Positions 1 through 6,168 of a stretch of 13,412 nucleotides of DNA are shown here, piece by piece. Both the position numbers and the translations under genes were made by a program. Below the pieces are notes generated by a model that did not search any database, was not told the DNA's origin, and was given only the letters and a program-made list of their open reading frames with translations. This DNA comes from CBDULQ01 sp965368115 (GTDB taxonomy: Bacteria; Pseudomonadota; Gammaproteobacteria; SZUA-229), in the NCBI GenBank assembly GCA_965368115.1, contig CBDULQ010000088.1, positions 1 through 13,412 of the forward strand, written 5' to 3'. How positions within the stretch are numbered: the stretch's first letter is position 1; each line of letters starts with the position of its first letter.

Positions 1-153
1 GATGCCGACTATCAACTCAAGGTGGTGGTGCAGGATATGGATGCGTTCCAGTTATTGCTGCTGGAAAAAATCACGCGTATCGAAGGGGTGAGCGGCGTGC
101 ATTCGAGTTTTGTGTTGCGTCGGGTGGTGGACAAAACGGCGTTGCCGGTTTGA
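1..153 (+). CDS. Lrp/AsnC-family transcriptional regulator, C-terminal end (partial)
   Basis: The reading frame is open from base 1 and stops with TGA at 151-153, giving the last 50 residues of a protein whose start lies outside the window. The tail matches the end of the RAM (AsnC ligand-binding) domain of Lrp/AsnC regulators: a strand DYQLKVVVQDMDAF, a helix rich in Leu, the turn EGVSGVHSSFVLR and a closing KTALPV, which is the usual ending of this family. Such proteins are cytoplasmic feast/famine regulators that sense amino acids through this domain and bind DNA through an N-terminal HTH, here not visible. The ligand and targets cannot be told from this fragment. The next gene is convergent and ends 115 bp downstream. 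Confidence 0.85.
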   Translation, partial: DADYQLKVVVQDMDAFQLLLLEKITRIEGVSGVHSSFVLRRVVDKTALPV

Positions 154-268
154 TAAATTGATTGCTCAAACTCCACACGGGCGACGATAACTGATATCGG
201 ATTTCGTTTATTTTTTCTGTATTCTGAATCCAGGGTGTTGACTCAGTCGGTTTCGGAACCAAAGCGGC

Positions 269-664
269 CTACTTCTGCAGATAGAATACTTCCTGGTCAA
301 GCGGGGTGATCGGTTGTTTTACAGATTTCGAAAAACTGAGCGCCTGGCTGTCTTCCGGAATCATCAACGGATTTTTGCCGACTCTAATCAGAGTCGCGTT
401 CTGGCTGTACCCGTCTGCTGTCAGTTCGACTTTATCTTTTTCGCAACGCCAGGTGCCACTTGTCTTTGTGGTTTCCCGTTGTTCGTACTGGCCGGGTAAC
501 CAGGACTCGGTGGTCAGAATAAATGTCTGGTCGTCACCCAGTATCAGTTGTTTACTGACCTCGCTGCCCTCGGCACTGAGGTAAACGCCTGCAGGCACAT
601 CGCAGTTATTGCAGGCGGTGAGATTAAAAATTAAAACAAGCGTTATCAGCAGTCGCGACATCAT
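269..664 (-). CDS. Small predicted lipoprotein, function unknown
   Basis: This 131-residue protein begins with a hydrophobic signal segment (residues 3-14) followed by the lipobox LTAC, so Cys18 should be lipidated and the protein anchored in the inner or outer membrane. The mature part is a small soluble domain with a GTWRCEKDKVELTADG strand pair resembling the small beta-barrel 'copper-resistance NlpE/META-like' lipoproteins, but I cannot assign a family. Cys residues at 18, 21 and in WRC are visible. A second ATG directly follows the first; GAGG lies about 10 nt upstream of the first one. It starts 12 nt after the stop of the M15-type peptidase gene and is probably co-transcribed with it, so it may guard against or assist that enzyme. 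The gene itself is secure; the function is unknown. Confidence 0.8.
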   Translation of the reverse strand: MMSRLLITLVLIFNLTACNNCDVPAGVYLSAEGSEVSKQLILGDDQTFILTTESWLPGQYEQRETTKTSGTWRCEKDKVELTADGYSQNATLIRVGKNPLMIPEDSQALSFSKSVKQPITPLDQEVFYLQK

Positions 665-676
665 GTGTGGTTGGCC

Positions 677-1126
677 TCAATACACTTTGACATAAAGACT
701 GGGATTGGACAGTTTGTGTTTGTCGCTTAATCCGTTGCCGGCGCCAATCTGAAAATGCCAGTGGTCCCTGCCGGTGCCTCTGAAATCCTCGTACACACCG
801 TGTGTAAATCCTGCTTTGTTTGCGGCCTGTCTTGCCTGGTCATGGGTCAGCTTGTTAAAGCGAGTACCGGCGACATCTATGGCGAGGTTGAGTCCGTGAA
901 AACTGCCTTTACTATGACCCGTCGCTTCGCCGCCGCCGGTGATGATCACGGTTTTGAGACCGCATGCGTCGGCAAACTTCACCAGTGCGGACAAGGTGGT
1001 GCCAGTGGGGAGGTAAGTGTTTCGGCTGTTCAACTGAATTACCGTGCCTTGCGCCGTTTTATAAGCGGGATAAAGCGAGTTAGTGGTGATGTCCTTGAGG
1101 GTGGGTGTTTGAGTCGGTGTGGCCAT
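677..1126 (-). CDS. M15-type zinc peptidase (D-Ala-D-Ala carboxypeptidase/endolysin-like)
   Basis: The 149-residue product shows the M15 peptidase signature S-x-H-x(6)-D as S75-F-H77-GLNLAI-D84, and DHWHF (121-125), in which D121 is the likely catalytic acid and H124 the third zinc ligand. The Gly usual between His and Asp is Asn80. Enzymes of this fold cut peptide cross-bridges or terminal D-Ala of peptidoglycan; they include VanX/VanY, phage endolysins and some polymorphic-toxin domains. There is no signal peptide or membrane segment: the protein begins MATPTQTPTLKDI. It would therefore need a holin, lysis or another export route to reach its substrate. AGGGA lies about 12 nt upstream of the ATG. 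A lipoprotein gene follows after 12 nt. Family assignment is by motif; the biological role is open (phage remnant, secreted effector or housekeeping). Confidence 0.75.
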   Translation of the reverse strand: MATPTQTPTLKDITTNSLYPAYKTAQGTVIQLNSRNTYLPTGTTLSALVKFADACGLKTVIITGGGEATGHSKGSFHGLNLAIDVAGTRFNKLTHDQARQAANKAGFTHGVYEDFRGTGRDHWHFQIGAGNGLSDKHKLSNPSLYVKVY

Positions 1127-1240
1127 GCTGTCCGGGTCCCTGGTTCAGTAGTGCTGGGTGAAGCGTTTCGGCAAAGTATGGCACATCCGATACAGGGCGA
1201 ACAGGGGAGTAACAACCCGGTCATGTTAACCCCGGCACAG

Positions 1241-1268
1241 AAAAACACCCGCTGTGACGGGTGTTTTT
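1241..1268 (-). terminator. Rho-independent terminator of the CDGSH gene, bidirectional form
   Basis: AAAAACACCCG and CGGGTGTTTTT form a perfect 11-bp inverted repeat around a 6-nt loop (CTGTGA). Reading on the minus strand it lies 13 bp after the CDGSH stop codon, and both strands end in a T run, so it can also work in the plus direction. Confidence 0.85.
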
Positions 1269-1281
1269 AAGCTTTCATGTG

Positions 1282-1524
1282 TTACAGGTCTTTATGACTA
1301 CCGTCGCAGAACGGCGGGTTGTTGCTGTGCTTGCAGCCGCACAGGTAAGCGGTTTCGCTTTTCTCGGCGGTGAACGCCAGCGGTTCGAAAGATGTACCCT
1401 TATGCGAACCGTCGCAGAACGGCTGGTTTTTGCTGCGGCCGCAACGGCACCAGTAATAGGTTTTACCGGCTTCGAGTTCCACCGGGTAGGGTTGCTTCTG
1501 GGGAATGACGATATCGTCGCTCAT
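1282..1524 (-). CDS. Twin-CDGSH iron-sulfur domain protein
   Basis: The 80-residue protein contains two CDGSH motifs: C-R-C-x(9)-F-C-D-G-S-H in the first half (CRCGRSKNQPFCDGSH) and C-G-C-x(9)-F-C-D-G-S-H at the C-terminus (CGCKHSNNPPFCDGSH). In this family each motif gives three Cys and one His that hold a redox-active [2Fe-2S] cluster, as in mitoNEET; bacterial twin-motif forms are small cytosolic proteins. AGGAG lies 6 nt before the ATG. It sits 28 bp behind yqjG on the same strand and shares its terminator at 1241-1268, so the two are likely one transcript. The context suggests electron transfer or cluster handling under quinone or thiol stress; that role is inferred. Confidence 0.93.
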   Translation of the reverse strand: MSDDIVIPQKQPYPVELEAGKTYYWCRCGRSKNQPFCDGSHKGTSFEPLAFTAEKSETAYLCGCKHSNNPPFCDGSHKDL

Positions 1525-1552
1525 GATGATCTCCTGTTGTGGGCATAAACAA

Positions 1553-2494
1553 TTAACAAATTTTCGAAGGTCCCAAAGGAATGATGCCGTTGGGGTTTAA
1601 TGTGGGCATGGAATAATAACCGGCCTTGATGTGTTCGATGTTCACGGTTTCCGCGATGCCCGGTAAGCCATGAATACGATTGATGTAAGCGCAAATGTTG
1701 CGGTAATCGTTTAAGTGTTTCAGGTTGGTTTTGAACAGGCCGTAGTAGGCCGCCTCGAAACGCACCAGGGTCACGAATGCACGCACGTCCGCTTCGCTGA
1801 GCTGATTGCCGACCAGGTAATCCTGTTGTTCAAGACGCTGATCGATATAGTCCAGGCTGTCGAACACATCATGCACGGCGGTTTCGTAAGCGCCTTGTGT
1901 GGTGGCGAAACCGGCCCGATACACGCCGTTGTTGAAACCATCGTACAGGCGTTCGTTCACCGCATCGATTTCCGCGCGCAGATGTTGCGGGTAAAGGTCG
2001 ATGTGGTTTTTCGCCAGGCTCCCGAAGCCGTCGTTGAACATGCGAATGATTTCCGATGATTCGTTATTGACGATGGTTTGCGTCTGTTTGTCCCAGAGAA
2101 TCGGCACGGTGATCTGGCCGGTGTATTGCGGATTCGCCTGCAAATACAGTCGGTATACATAATCGTGTTGATATAAAGGATCGGCCTCGCTGCCGGGCAG
2201 ATCGTCCGATTGACCGCCGAAACGCCAGACCTTGTCGGTAAGCCGGGGATCCACCACGGTGACTGAAATCACATCCTCCAGTCCTTTGAGTGTGCGCGTC
2301 ATTAAAGTTCGGCAGGCCCAGGGGCAGATCAATGCGACATACAGATGATAACGTCCGGCTTCGGCTTGGAAGCAGGTGCTGCCGTCGACGCTGATCCAGT
2401 TGCGGAACCCGGAGTCCTGGCGCACGAAGCCGCCATCCTCATCGCTCTCCTGAACCGGATCGAAATCTTTTGTCCATTGACCGTTAACTAACAT
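1553..2494 (-). CDS. yqjG: Glutathionyl-hydroquinone reductase (Xi-class glutathione S-transferase)
   Basis: The 313-residue protein belongs to the YqjG/ECM4 group. The N-terminal thioredoxin-like domain holds the catalytic motif C57-P-W-A60 within RYHLYVALICPWACR, and the C-terminal all-helical GST domain includes DAVNERLYDGFNNGVYRAGF and the G-N-x-LSEADVRAFVTLVRFE segment, both characteristic of the family. Such enzymes reduce glutathionyl-hydroquinones to free hydroquinones with glutathione, using the active-site Cys, in the cytosol. The length is slightly under that of E. coli YqjG. AGGTG lies 6 nt before the ATG. A DoxX-type gene lies 72 bp upstream (as yqjF lies next to yqjG in E. coli) and the CDGSH gene follows. 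A hairpin at 2525-2543 partly separates it from the DoxX gene. Confidence 0.93.
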   Translation of the reverse strand: MLVNGQWTKDFDPVQESDEDGGFVRQDSGFRNWISVDGSTCFQAEAGRYHLYVALICPWACRTLMTRTLKGLEDVISVTVVDPRLTDKVWRFGGQSDDLPGSEADPLYQHDYVYRLYLQANPQYTGQITVPILWDKQTQTIVNNESSEIIRMFNDGFGSLAKNHIDLYPQHLRAEIDAVNERLYDGFNNGVYRAGFATTQGAYETAVHDVFDSLDYIDQRLEQQDYLVGNQLSEADVRAFVTLVRFEAAYYGLFKTNLKHLNDYRNICAYINRIHGLPGIAETVNIEHIKAGYYSMPTLNPNGIIPLGPSKIC

Positions 2495-2524
2495 GTTTCA
2501 CCTGTGTGTTTGAAGGTTGAAAAC

Positions 2525-2543
2525 CGCCCCGCAAAGCGGGGCG
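2525..2543 (-). terminator. GC-rich hairpin after the DoxX gene
   Basis: CGCCCCGC-AAA-GCGGGGCG is a perfect 8-bp stem. On the minus strand it is followed by GGTTTTC, a short T run, 24 bp after the DoxX stop. It probably ends or attenuates the DoxX transcript ahead of yqjG. Confidence 0.6.
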
Positions 2544-2566
2544 CGTGATTGCATGATGCGACCGGA

Positions 2567-3004
2567 TTAGTGATAGGCCGCCAGTCGCTGATGGCCGGTT
2601 CTGTTTCTGAACAGTTCACCGACACTGTAGGCGCCGTCGCCGAGCAGGATCTGCGCGAAGGACGCGGCGATCAGAAACGCGGAGTATTCCCAGCCGCCGT
2701 TGGGGTTGGTGTAGAGCCAGCCGTTCGCGCCGTGGACCAGCACGATGCTGCCGAGCAAAACGGGAACCAGTGCAGTGGCGACGATGCGGGTCTGGAAGCC
2801 CAGCAACAGCAGGGCGCCGCCGATCAGCTCCGCCCCCATCACCGGGTAGGCAAACCAGCCGGGCACGCCCAGTGAGGCGAAAAAGCCGATCGTACCGGCC
2901 GGGGTGAAGACCATGATCTTCAGCAGGGCATGGGCGATGAACATAATGCCCAGGGCGCTGCGCAGGATCAGCGCGGCATATTGTGCTTGTTGAGTCGGGT
3001 TCAT
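2567..3004 (-). CDS. DoxX-family membrane protein
   Basis: The 145-residue protein has four hydrophobic segments at about 9-31, 50-69, 73-92 and 107-124 and the family features R-x-x-LGIMFIAHALLKI in helix 1, GAELIGGALLLLGF in helix 2 and NGGWEYSAFLIAASFAQILLGDGAYS in helix 4. DoxX proteins (COG2259, E. coli YqjF) sit in the inner membrane and are linked to quinone or thiol redox stress; the exact reaction is not settled. AGGAGA lies 7 nt before the ATG. The gene is divergent from the LysR gene with a 120-bp shared promoter region and precedes yqjG and the CDGSH gene on the same strand. The LysR protein is therefore the likely regulator of this set. Confidence 0.9.
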   Translation of the reverse strand: MNPTQQAQYAALILRSALGIMFIAHALLKIMVFTPAGTIGFFASLGVPGWFAYPVMGAELIGGALLLLGFQTRIVATALVPVLLGSIVLVHGANGWLYTNPNGGWEYSAFLIAASFAQILLGDGAYSVGELFRNRTGHQRLAAYH

Positions 3005-3042
3005 GATGAGTCTCCTGTTCTGTTTGAGTGGGTATGGGGCTC

Positions 3043-3070
3043 ATGATAAAGACTGCCAGTAAGTAAACAA
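3043..3070 (-). promoter_or_regulatory. Predicted promoter of the DoxX gene
   Basis: On the minus strand TTGTTT (3070-3065) and TATCAT (3048-3043) are 16 bp apart, placing the start about 32 nt before the DoxX ATG. The -10 matches five of six consensus bases; the -35 only three, which fits an activator-dependent promoter. Confidence 0.45.
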
Positions 3071-3092
3071 TATGGCTAATTGTGTTTATACT
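3064..3092 (+). promoter_or_regulatory. Predicted promoter of the LysR gene
   Basis: TAAACA (3064-3069) and TATACT (3087-3092) are 17 bp apart. The -35 box overlaps that of the opposite DoxX promoter, and the predicted start falls inside the palindrome at 3092-3110, which would allow autorepression. Confidence 0.45.
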
Positions 3093-3110
3093 GTTAACCA
3101 ATAGTTAACA
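3092..3110. promoter_or_regulatory. Palindromic operator between LysR and DoxX genes
   Basis: TGTTAAC-CAATA-GTTAACA is a perfect 7-bp inverted repeat with a 5-bp centre, 14 bp before the LysR start codon. A second, weaker one, TAAACA-N13-TGTTTA, lies at 3064-3088. LysR-type regulators bind such dyads (T-N11-A type) between themselves and a divergent target. Confidence 0.65.
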
Positions 3111-3124
3111 ATAAGAGACGCACA

Positions 3125-4012
3125 ATGGATCATCTCGCCTGCATGCGCGCCTTCGTCACCGTGGTGGAAGGCGGCGGTTTTTCGGAAGCGGCTCGTCGCC
3201 TGGGCGTAAGCAAGGTGCAGATCAGCAAACAGGTCGGCCAACTCGAAGACAGCCTCGGCGTGCGCCTGCTGCATCGCACCACCCGCAAGGTGACCCCCAG
3301 CAGCAGCGGCCAGGCCTACTTCGAACAGTGCCGCCCGCTGCTCGACGAGCTGGACCAGCTCAACGCCTCGGTGCAGCAATCCAGCGCCAGCCCCGGCGGC
3401 GAACTGCACATCACCGCCCCGCAAACCTTCGCGGAAATGCACCTGCTGCCGGTGGTCTCGGATTATGTGCGCGACTACCCGGAGGTCACCGTCAAACTCG
3501 ACCTCACCGACCGCTTCGTGGACCTGGTGGAAGAACGCATCGACGTCGCCATCCGCATCGGCAGCCTGGCCGAATCCAGCCTGGTCGCCCGCAAACTCGG
3601 CGACGTCACCATGCGCCTCTGCGTCGCTCCCGACTACCTTGCCGAACACAGCCGACCGCAACAGGTACAGGATCTCGCCCAACACCGCTGCATCCTCGAC
3701 AGCAACTACCCCGGCGGCAAACACTGGACCCTGGGCCAGGGCAAAAGCGCTGAAACCGTCACCGTGCAAACCCATCTCATCGTCAACAGCGCCCGCGCCG
3801 CCCGCGATCTCATCCGCGCCGGTCACGGCATCGGTTTGCTGCCGTCGTTCGCGGTGGACGAGGATATCGAACAGGGCAGACTGATTGCCTTGCTACCGGA
3901 CGCCATGCCCGAATCCCTGGGGATGTATGCGCTGTATCTGAGTCGCAAGCATTTGTCCGCGAAGGTGAGGGTGCTGGTGGATCGGCTGGTGGAGCGGTTT
4001 GTTGTGGCGTGA
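3125..4012 (+). CDS. LysR-family transcriptional regulator, divergent from DoxX
   Basis: The 295-residue product has the LysR layout: a winged HTH at about 1-60 (MRAFVTVVEGGGFSEAARRL, then SKVQISKQVGQLEDSLGVRLLHRTTRKVTPS), a linker helix to about 88, and a two-lobed periplasmic-binding-protein-like effector domain starting at GELHITAPQTFAEMHLLPVV. It is of the common 'CrgA/DmlR-like' type rather than close to E. coli YhaJ, the LysR protein near yqjFG. It would bind the dyads at 3064-3110, repress itself and switch the divergent DoxX gene. The DoxX/YqjG context suggests a quinone, aldehyde or other electrophile as ligand, which is inference. Codon use is strongly GC-biased, in contrast to the genes after 5400. 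The start ATG is preceded by AAGAGACG. Confidence 0.93.
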   Translation: MDHLACMRAFVTVVEGGGFSEAARRLGVSKVQISKQVGQLEDSLGVRLLHRTTRKVTPSSSGQAYFEQCRPLLDELDQLNASVQQSSASPGGELHITAPQTFAEMHLLPVVSDYVRDYPEVTVKLDLTDRFVDLVEERIDVAIRIGSLAESSLVARKLGDVTMRLCVAPDYLAEHSRPQQVQDLAQHRCILDSNYPGGKHWTLGQGKSAETVTVQTHLIVNSARAARDLIRAGHGIGLLPSFAVDEDIEQGRLIALLPDAMPESLGMYALYLSRKHLSAKVRVLVDRLVERFVVA

Positions 4013-4093
4013 GTGGTTGATGTTTTGTGGTGAACAGGATCGCTGATGAAAGTCGTGAGTAAAATTTTATTTCATCCGTCTTCATTCTTGATT

Positions 4094-4151
4094 CTCCCTC
4101 TCCCCTCGCGGGAGAGGGCCGGGGTGAGGGGGCAAGCCTCGTGCCCATCTC
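4094..4151. repeat. Dispersed palindromic repeat, copy 1 (CCCTCTCCC/GGGAGAGGG type)
   Basis: CCCTCTCCC (4096-4104) and GGGAGAGGG (4110-4118) form a perfect 9-bp stem, followed by the conserved tail GGGGTGAGGG and CTCGTGCCCAT. The same element recurs at 5356-5408 and 8349-8401 with small differences. Elements of this look are common between genes in gammaproteobacteria. It follows the LysR gene but has no T run, so it is not a typical terminator. Confidence 0.75.
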
Positions 4152-4260
4152 AAACAAAGCAAAATCCTAAGTCCAATTAAAAATGAAAATCATCTTGAAC
4201 CGTTCTATCCAGTCATCCGACTCACCGAAATCAACATTAACAATCAGTAAAGGCACCCCC

Positions 4261-4521
4261 ATGACTCTATCCGTTCGTACACTCTACAGAACCGTATTGT
4301 TCTCCACAGCCATCATGGTCTTCGCCACCACCGCCCAGGCTGCCGGATACCTGAAGCTGGACGGCATAGACGGCGAGTCAAAACGAGCCCAATCCGCTAA
4401 AGTCGAGAAAGCCCGTGTAACACCGCCGCCCAGAGCCGGCATCATCAAGAAAGATAAAAAAGGTAAACCGTCGCATACGCGCGGCGACGAGCATGAGATC
4501 GAATACGATATTGCCCGATAG
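4261..4521 (+). CDS. Small exported protein with an Hcp-like start motif
   Basis: I chose the ATG at 4261 because a signal peptide begins right there (hydrophobic about residues 9-23, cleavage after TTAQA); an in-frame ATG at 4183 would put 26 unconvincing residues ahead of it. The product has 86 residues and about 59 after cleavage. The mature N-terminus AGYLKLDGIDGESKR looks like the first strand of Hcp-type type VI secretion tube proteins and of their exported relatives. The rest does not continue as Hcp: it is a short basic, Pro/Lys-rich stretch (TPPPRAGIIKKDKKGKP) with an acidic end DEHEIEYDIAR. It may be a shortened Hcp-domain relative or a different small periplasmic family with the same start. 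Only AAAGG serves as a weak ribosome site. Function unknown. Confidence 0.6.
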   Translation: MTLSVRTLYRTVLFSTAIMVFATTAQAAGYLKLDGIDGESKRAQSAKVEKARVTPPPRAGIIKKDKKGKPSHTRGDEHEIEYDIAR

Positions 4522-4538
4522 TGACATGCTCAAACCGC

Positions 4539-4565
4539 TTCAAGCCGGGCGAGTCCCGGCTTGAA
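4539..4565. terminator. Strong hairpin after the Hcp-like mini-gene
   Basis: TTCAAGCCGGG and CCCGGCTTGAA make a perfect 11-bp stem with a 5-nt loop (CGAGT), 17 bp after the preceding stop. No T run follows on the plus strand, so it may end transcription weakly, protect the 3' end, or act otherwise; the stem itself is certain. Confidence 0.55.
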
Positions 4566-4644
4566 ACCTGAATGGCGCTGGTATAGTTTGAACGGATCAG
4601 GAATTGCGTACGACCCAGTGACATACGTAGATCAGGAGATCGAA

Positions 4645-5322
4645 ATGACGCGCTCAACTCACCGTTTATCTCTGGCACTTGTCAGTGCGCTTGGCTTGAT
4701 CCTGCTGGCCGGTAGCGTACAGTCTGCGGAACCCGCAGGACCGATCATCATAAGCCCATCGATCAAAGTGAACCCCGCTATCCAGGCCAGCCCCGCGACC
4801 CAGACCAATGCTCCAGTTAAGCCGGGTAAGCTGCTGCCGAAAAATAACATGACCCATCAGCCGGTCACCATCGACAGAAGAACCGAAGAACAGATCAGGC
4901 GCACACTCGCCGAACAGCGAACCGCACCACCGCAAAGTCTGCAACAGGCCTACAAGGCACTGTTCGATGATATTCGAAAACTGCGCCGCGCAGAGCAGGC
5001 GGCGAATACTTCGGCCGATCGCTGCCTGGCGCGTAAATACAGTGTCCAGGAAAAAGGCCAGGCCGGTTGCCGCAATAGCGCAGACCCGCAATGTTCAGAA
5101 AAACTGGTCAAGCGGTGTATGGATGCCGCGCTAAGCAATATGTATCGGATGCAGGAACAGGTCGACAAAAGTGCACATCGACTGATGGCTGAAACCAGCA
5201 AATTTCGTTTAATACCCGATGTGCCATCCATGCCGGCCGGTGGACCCACACGGCATCCGGCTGATTTTTCCGGAAGATTAAGAGACGCGGCTGCGCCTGC
5301 TTTACGAGGCGATACGCCGTAG
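4645..5322 (+). CDS. Exported four-cysteine protein of unknown function
   Basis: The ATG at 4645 is preceded by AGGAG at 4634-4638 and starts a signal peptide (hydrophobic about residues 9-24, cleavage near SVQSA), giving 225 residues. The mature protein has a Pro/Ile-rich extended part (29-75), then a charged helical part with EEQIRRTLAEQR and QQAYKALFDDIRKLRRAEQAA, followed by four cysteines (127, 142, 150, 158) that could form two disulfides in the periplasm, and a long helix MYRMQEQVDKSAHRLM. The last 35 residues are Pro/Gly/Arg-rich and probably disordered. I recognise no family. Its 3' end from codon 149, together with the downstream repeat, is duplicated at 8081-8401. Confidence 0.75.
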   Translation: MTRSTHRLSLALVSALGLILLAGSVQSAEPAGPIIISPSIKVNPAIQASPATQTNAPVKPGKLLPKNNMTHQPVTIDRRTEEQIRRTLAEQRTAPPQSLQQAYKALFDDIRKLRRAEQAANTSADRCLARKYSVQEKGQAGCRNSADPQCSEKLVKRCMDAALSNMYRMQEQVDKSAHRLMAETSKFRLIPDVPSMPAGGPTRHPADFSGRLRDAAAPALRGDTP

Positions 5323-5408
5323 TTTAATTAGGTAGGATCGAATTGAATTTTTTGATCCCGCTCTCCCCTGGCGGGAGAGGGTTGGGGTGAGAGGGTAACC
5401 CTTGTGCC
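5088..5408. repeat. 321-bp direct repeat, copy 1
   Basis: Copy 1 covers codons 149-225 of the four-cysteine gene and the following palindromic repeat. Copy 2 lies 2993 bp downstream (8081-8401). Six mismatches fall in the first 44 bp (5097, 5098, 5115, 5125, 5130, 5131); the remaining 277 bp (5132-5408) are identical. Confidence 0.95.
5356..5408. repeat. Dispersed palindromic repeat, copy 2
   Basis: CTCTCCC (5361-5367) and GGGAGAG (5373-5379) form the stem, followed by GTTGGGGTGAGAGGG and CTTGTGCCCAT. It is the sister of the element at 4094-4151 and is carried along in the 321-bp duplication. Between its end and the next gene (5409-5579) I see only the -10 box noted below. Confidence 0.75.
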
Positions 5409-5540
5409 CATACTGAATACATCGCTTCAGGAAAAAACCGTATAAATAAGAGTTCTAAGCCTCCTTTAATTTTAAAAACACAAGATAGACCACGTTTTCT
5501 CGACTGATAATGAGTAGTCCTTAGTTGGCCATTCGGATAC

Positions 5541-5546
5541 TATAAT
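5541..5546 (+). promoter_or_regulatory. Consensus -10 box before the glycine-rich gene
   Basis: A perfect TATAAT lies 46-51 bp before the likely ATG at 5592. No good -35 box is found at 16-18 bp spacing (GTCCTT/TCCTTA), so the promoter is only partly supported. Confidence 0.4.
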
Positions 5547-5591
5547 TCCATGTGTTGAGTCGATCTTATTAAAGGATATATGGAGCGTTAT

Positions 5592-6155
5592 ATGCCGAAA
5601 AGTGGACAAATGAAACATGGACCCGTCAGCAAGCCGGCCTCTTCGACCAAAATCAACCGTAAAGACATCTGGGCGGGAGTCGCTAAAGCGCATTCCGGTG
5701 ATCTTTTCGTGGTAGGAGCTCATGATTTAACCGGCAAGATTTACAATCTCGGTGATCCAGTCGGTAGTATTCGAAATGCTGTTATTAATGTGAATGGTTA
5801 CAAACTGGGCCTGGGTCTGGGAGGTAGCATATCCGGTGTTTTTGTTATAGCGCATGGTTATCGTACTGCACAAGAGATGAACGGTGTAAGCGGAGGATGG
5901 GATTTCGATGTGGCCCTGATTAGTAAACTGAGTGACTTCCTGAAAGGAATCAAAGGGCTTGGAAAAATCATCGATACCAAAGAAAAATACAAAAAGATGT
6001 CTGACCTGACTGAGAATGTAATAAAAAATGCAGGTATTTCCGAGCCGGGCATATATACATTACCAATCCCGTTCACGGGTTATGGTGCGCACTTATGGGG
6101 CGGTTTCAAGTTTGGGGATGTGTCTGTGTTTACCACAGGAAATGGATTGCCATAA
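5592..6155 (+). CDS. Glycine-rich orphan protein without signal peptide
   Basis: I do not recognise this protein. The frame opens with ATG at 5580 (191 residues) or 5592 (187 residues); GGAG at 5582-5585 suits the second, which I prefer, while AAAGGA sits only 3 nt from the first. There is no signal peptide or clear membrane helix at the N-terminus. A central beta-rich, Gly-rich stretch YKLGLGLGGSISGVFVIAHG (70-89) is followed by GGWDFDVAL, an amphipathic Lys/Leu helix region (111-146) and a second Gly/aromatic beta part GYGAHLWGGFKFGDVSVF. The layout suggests a compact beta domain that may meet membranes or lipids. The LolA-like exported protein gene starts 13 nt later and is surely co-transcribed. 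Its base composition is more AT-rich than the flanking core genes. Confidence 0.7.
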   Translation: MPKSGQMKHGPVSKPASSTKINRKDIWAGVAKAHSGDLFVVGAHDLTGKIYNLGDPVGSIRNAVINVNGYKLGLGLGGSISGVFVIAHGYRTAQEMNGVSGGWDFDVALISKLSDFLKGIKGLGKIIDTKEKYKKMSDLTENVIKNAGISEPGIYTLPIPFTGYGAHLWGGFKFGDVSVFTTGNGLP

Positions 6156-6168
6156 CAGGAGTTGCTTT

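Noticed and set aside
185..216. CGATA-N5-TATCG hairpin with later T run as terminator of the Lrp/AsnC gene
   Set aside because: The stem is only five weak pairs and the T run begins 12 bp later, so I do not call it.
71..262. 63-codon minus-strand frame at the left end
   Set aside because: It overlaps the Lrp/AsnC 3' end, has no ribosome site, and its product shows no domain.
3086..3826. 246-codon open frame antisense to the LysR gene
   Set aside because: Product is Ala/Gly/Val/Asp-rich, typical of a shadow in GC-rich DNA; LysR is certain on the plus strand.
4183..4260. Upstream ATG that would lengthen the Hcp-like mini-protein
   Set aside because: It would bury the signal peptide behind 26 polar residues; the ATG at 4261 fits a signal peptide start.
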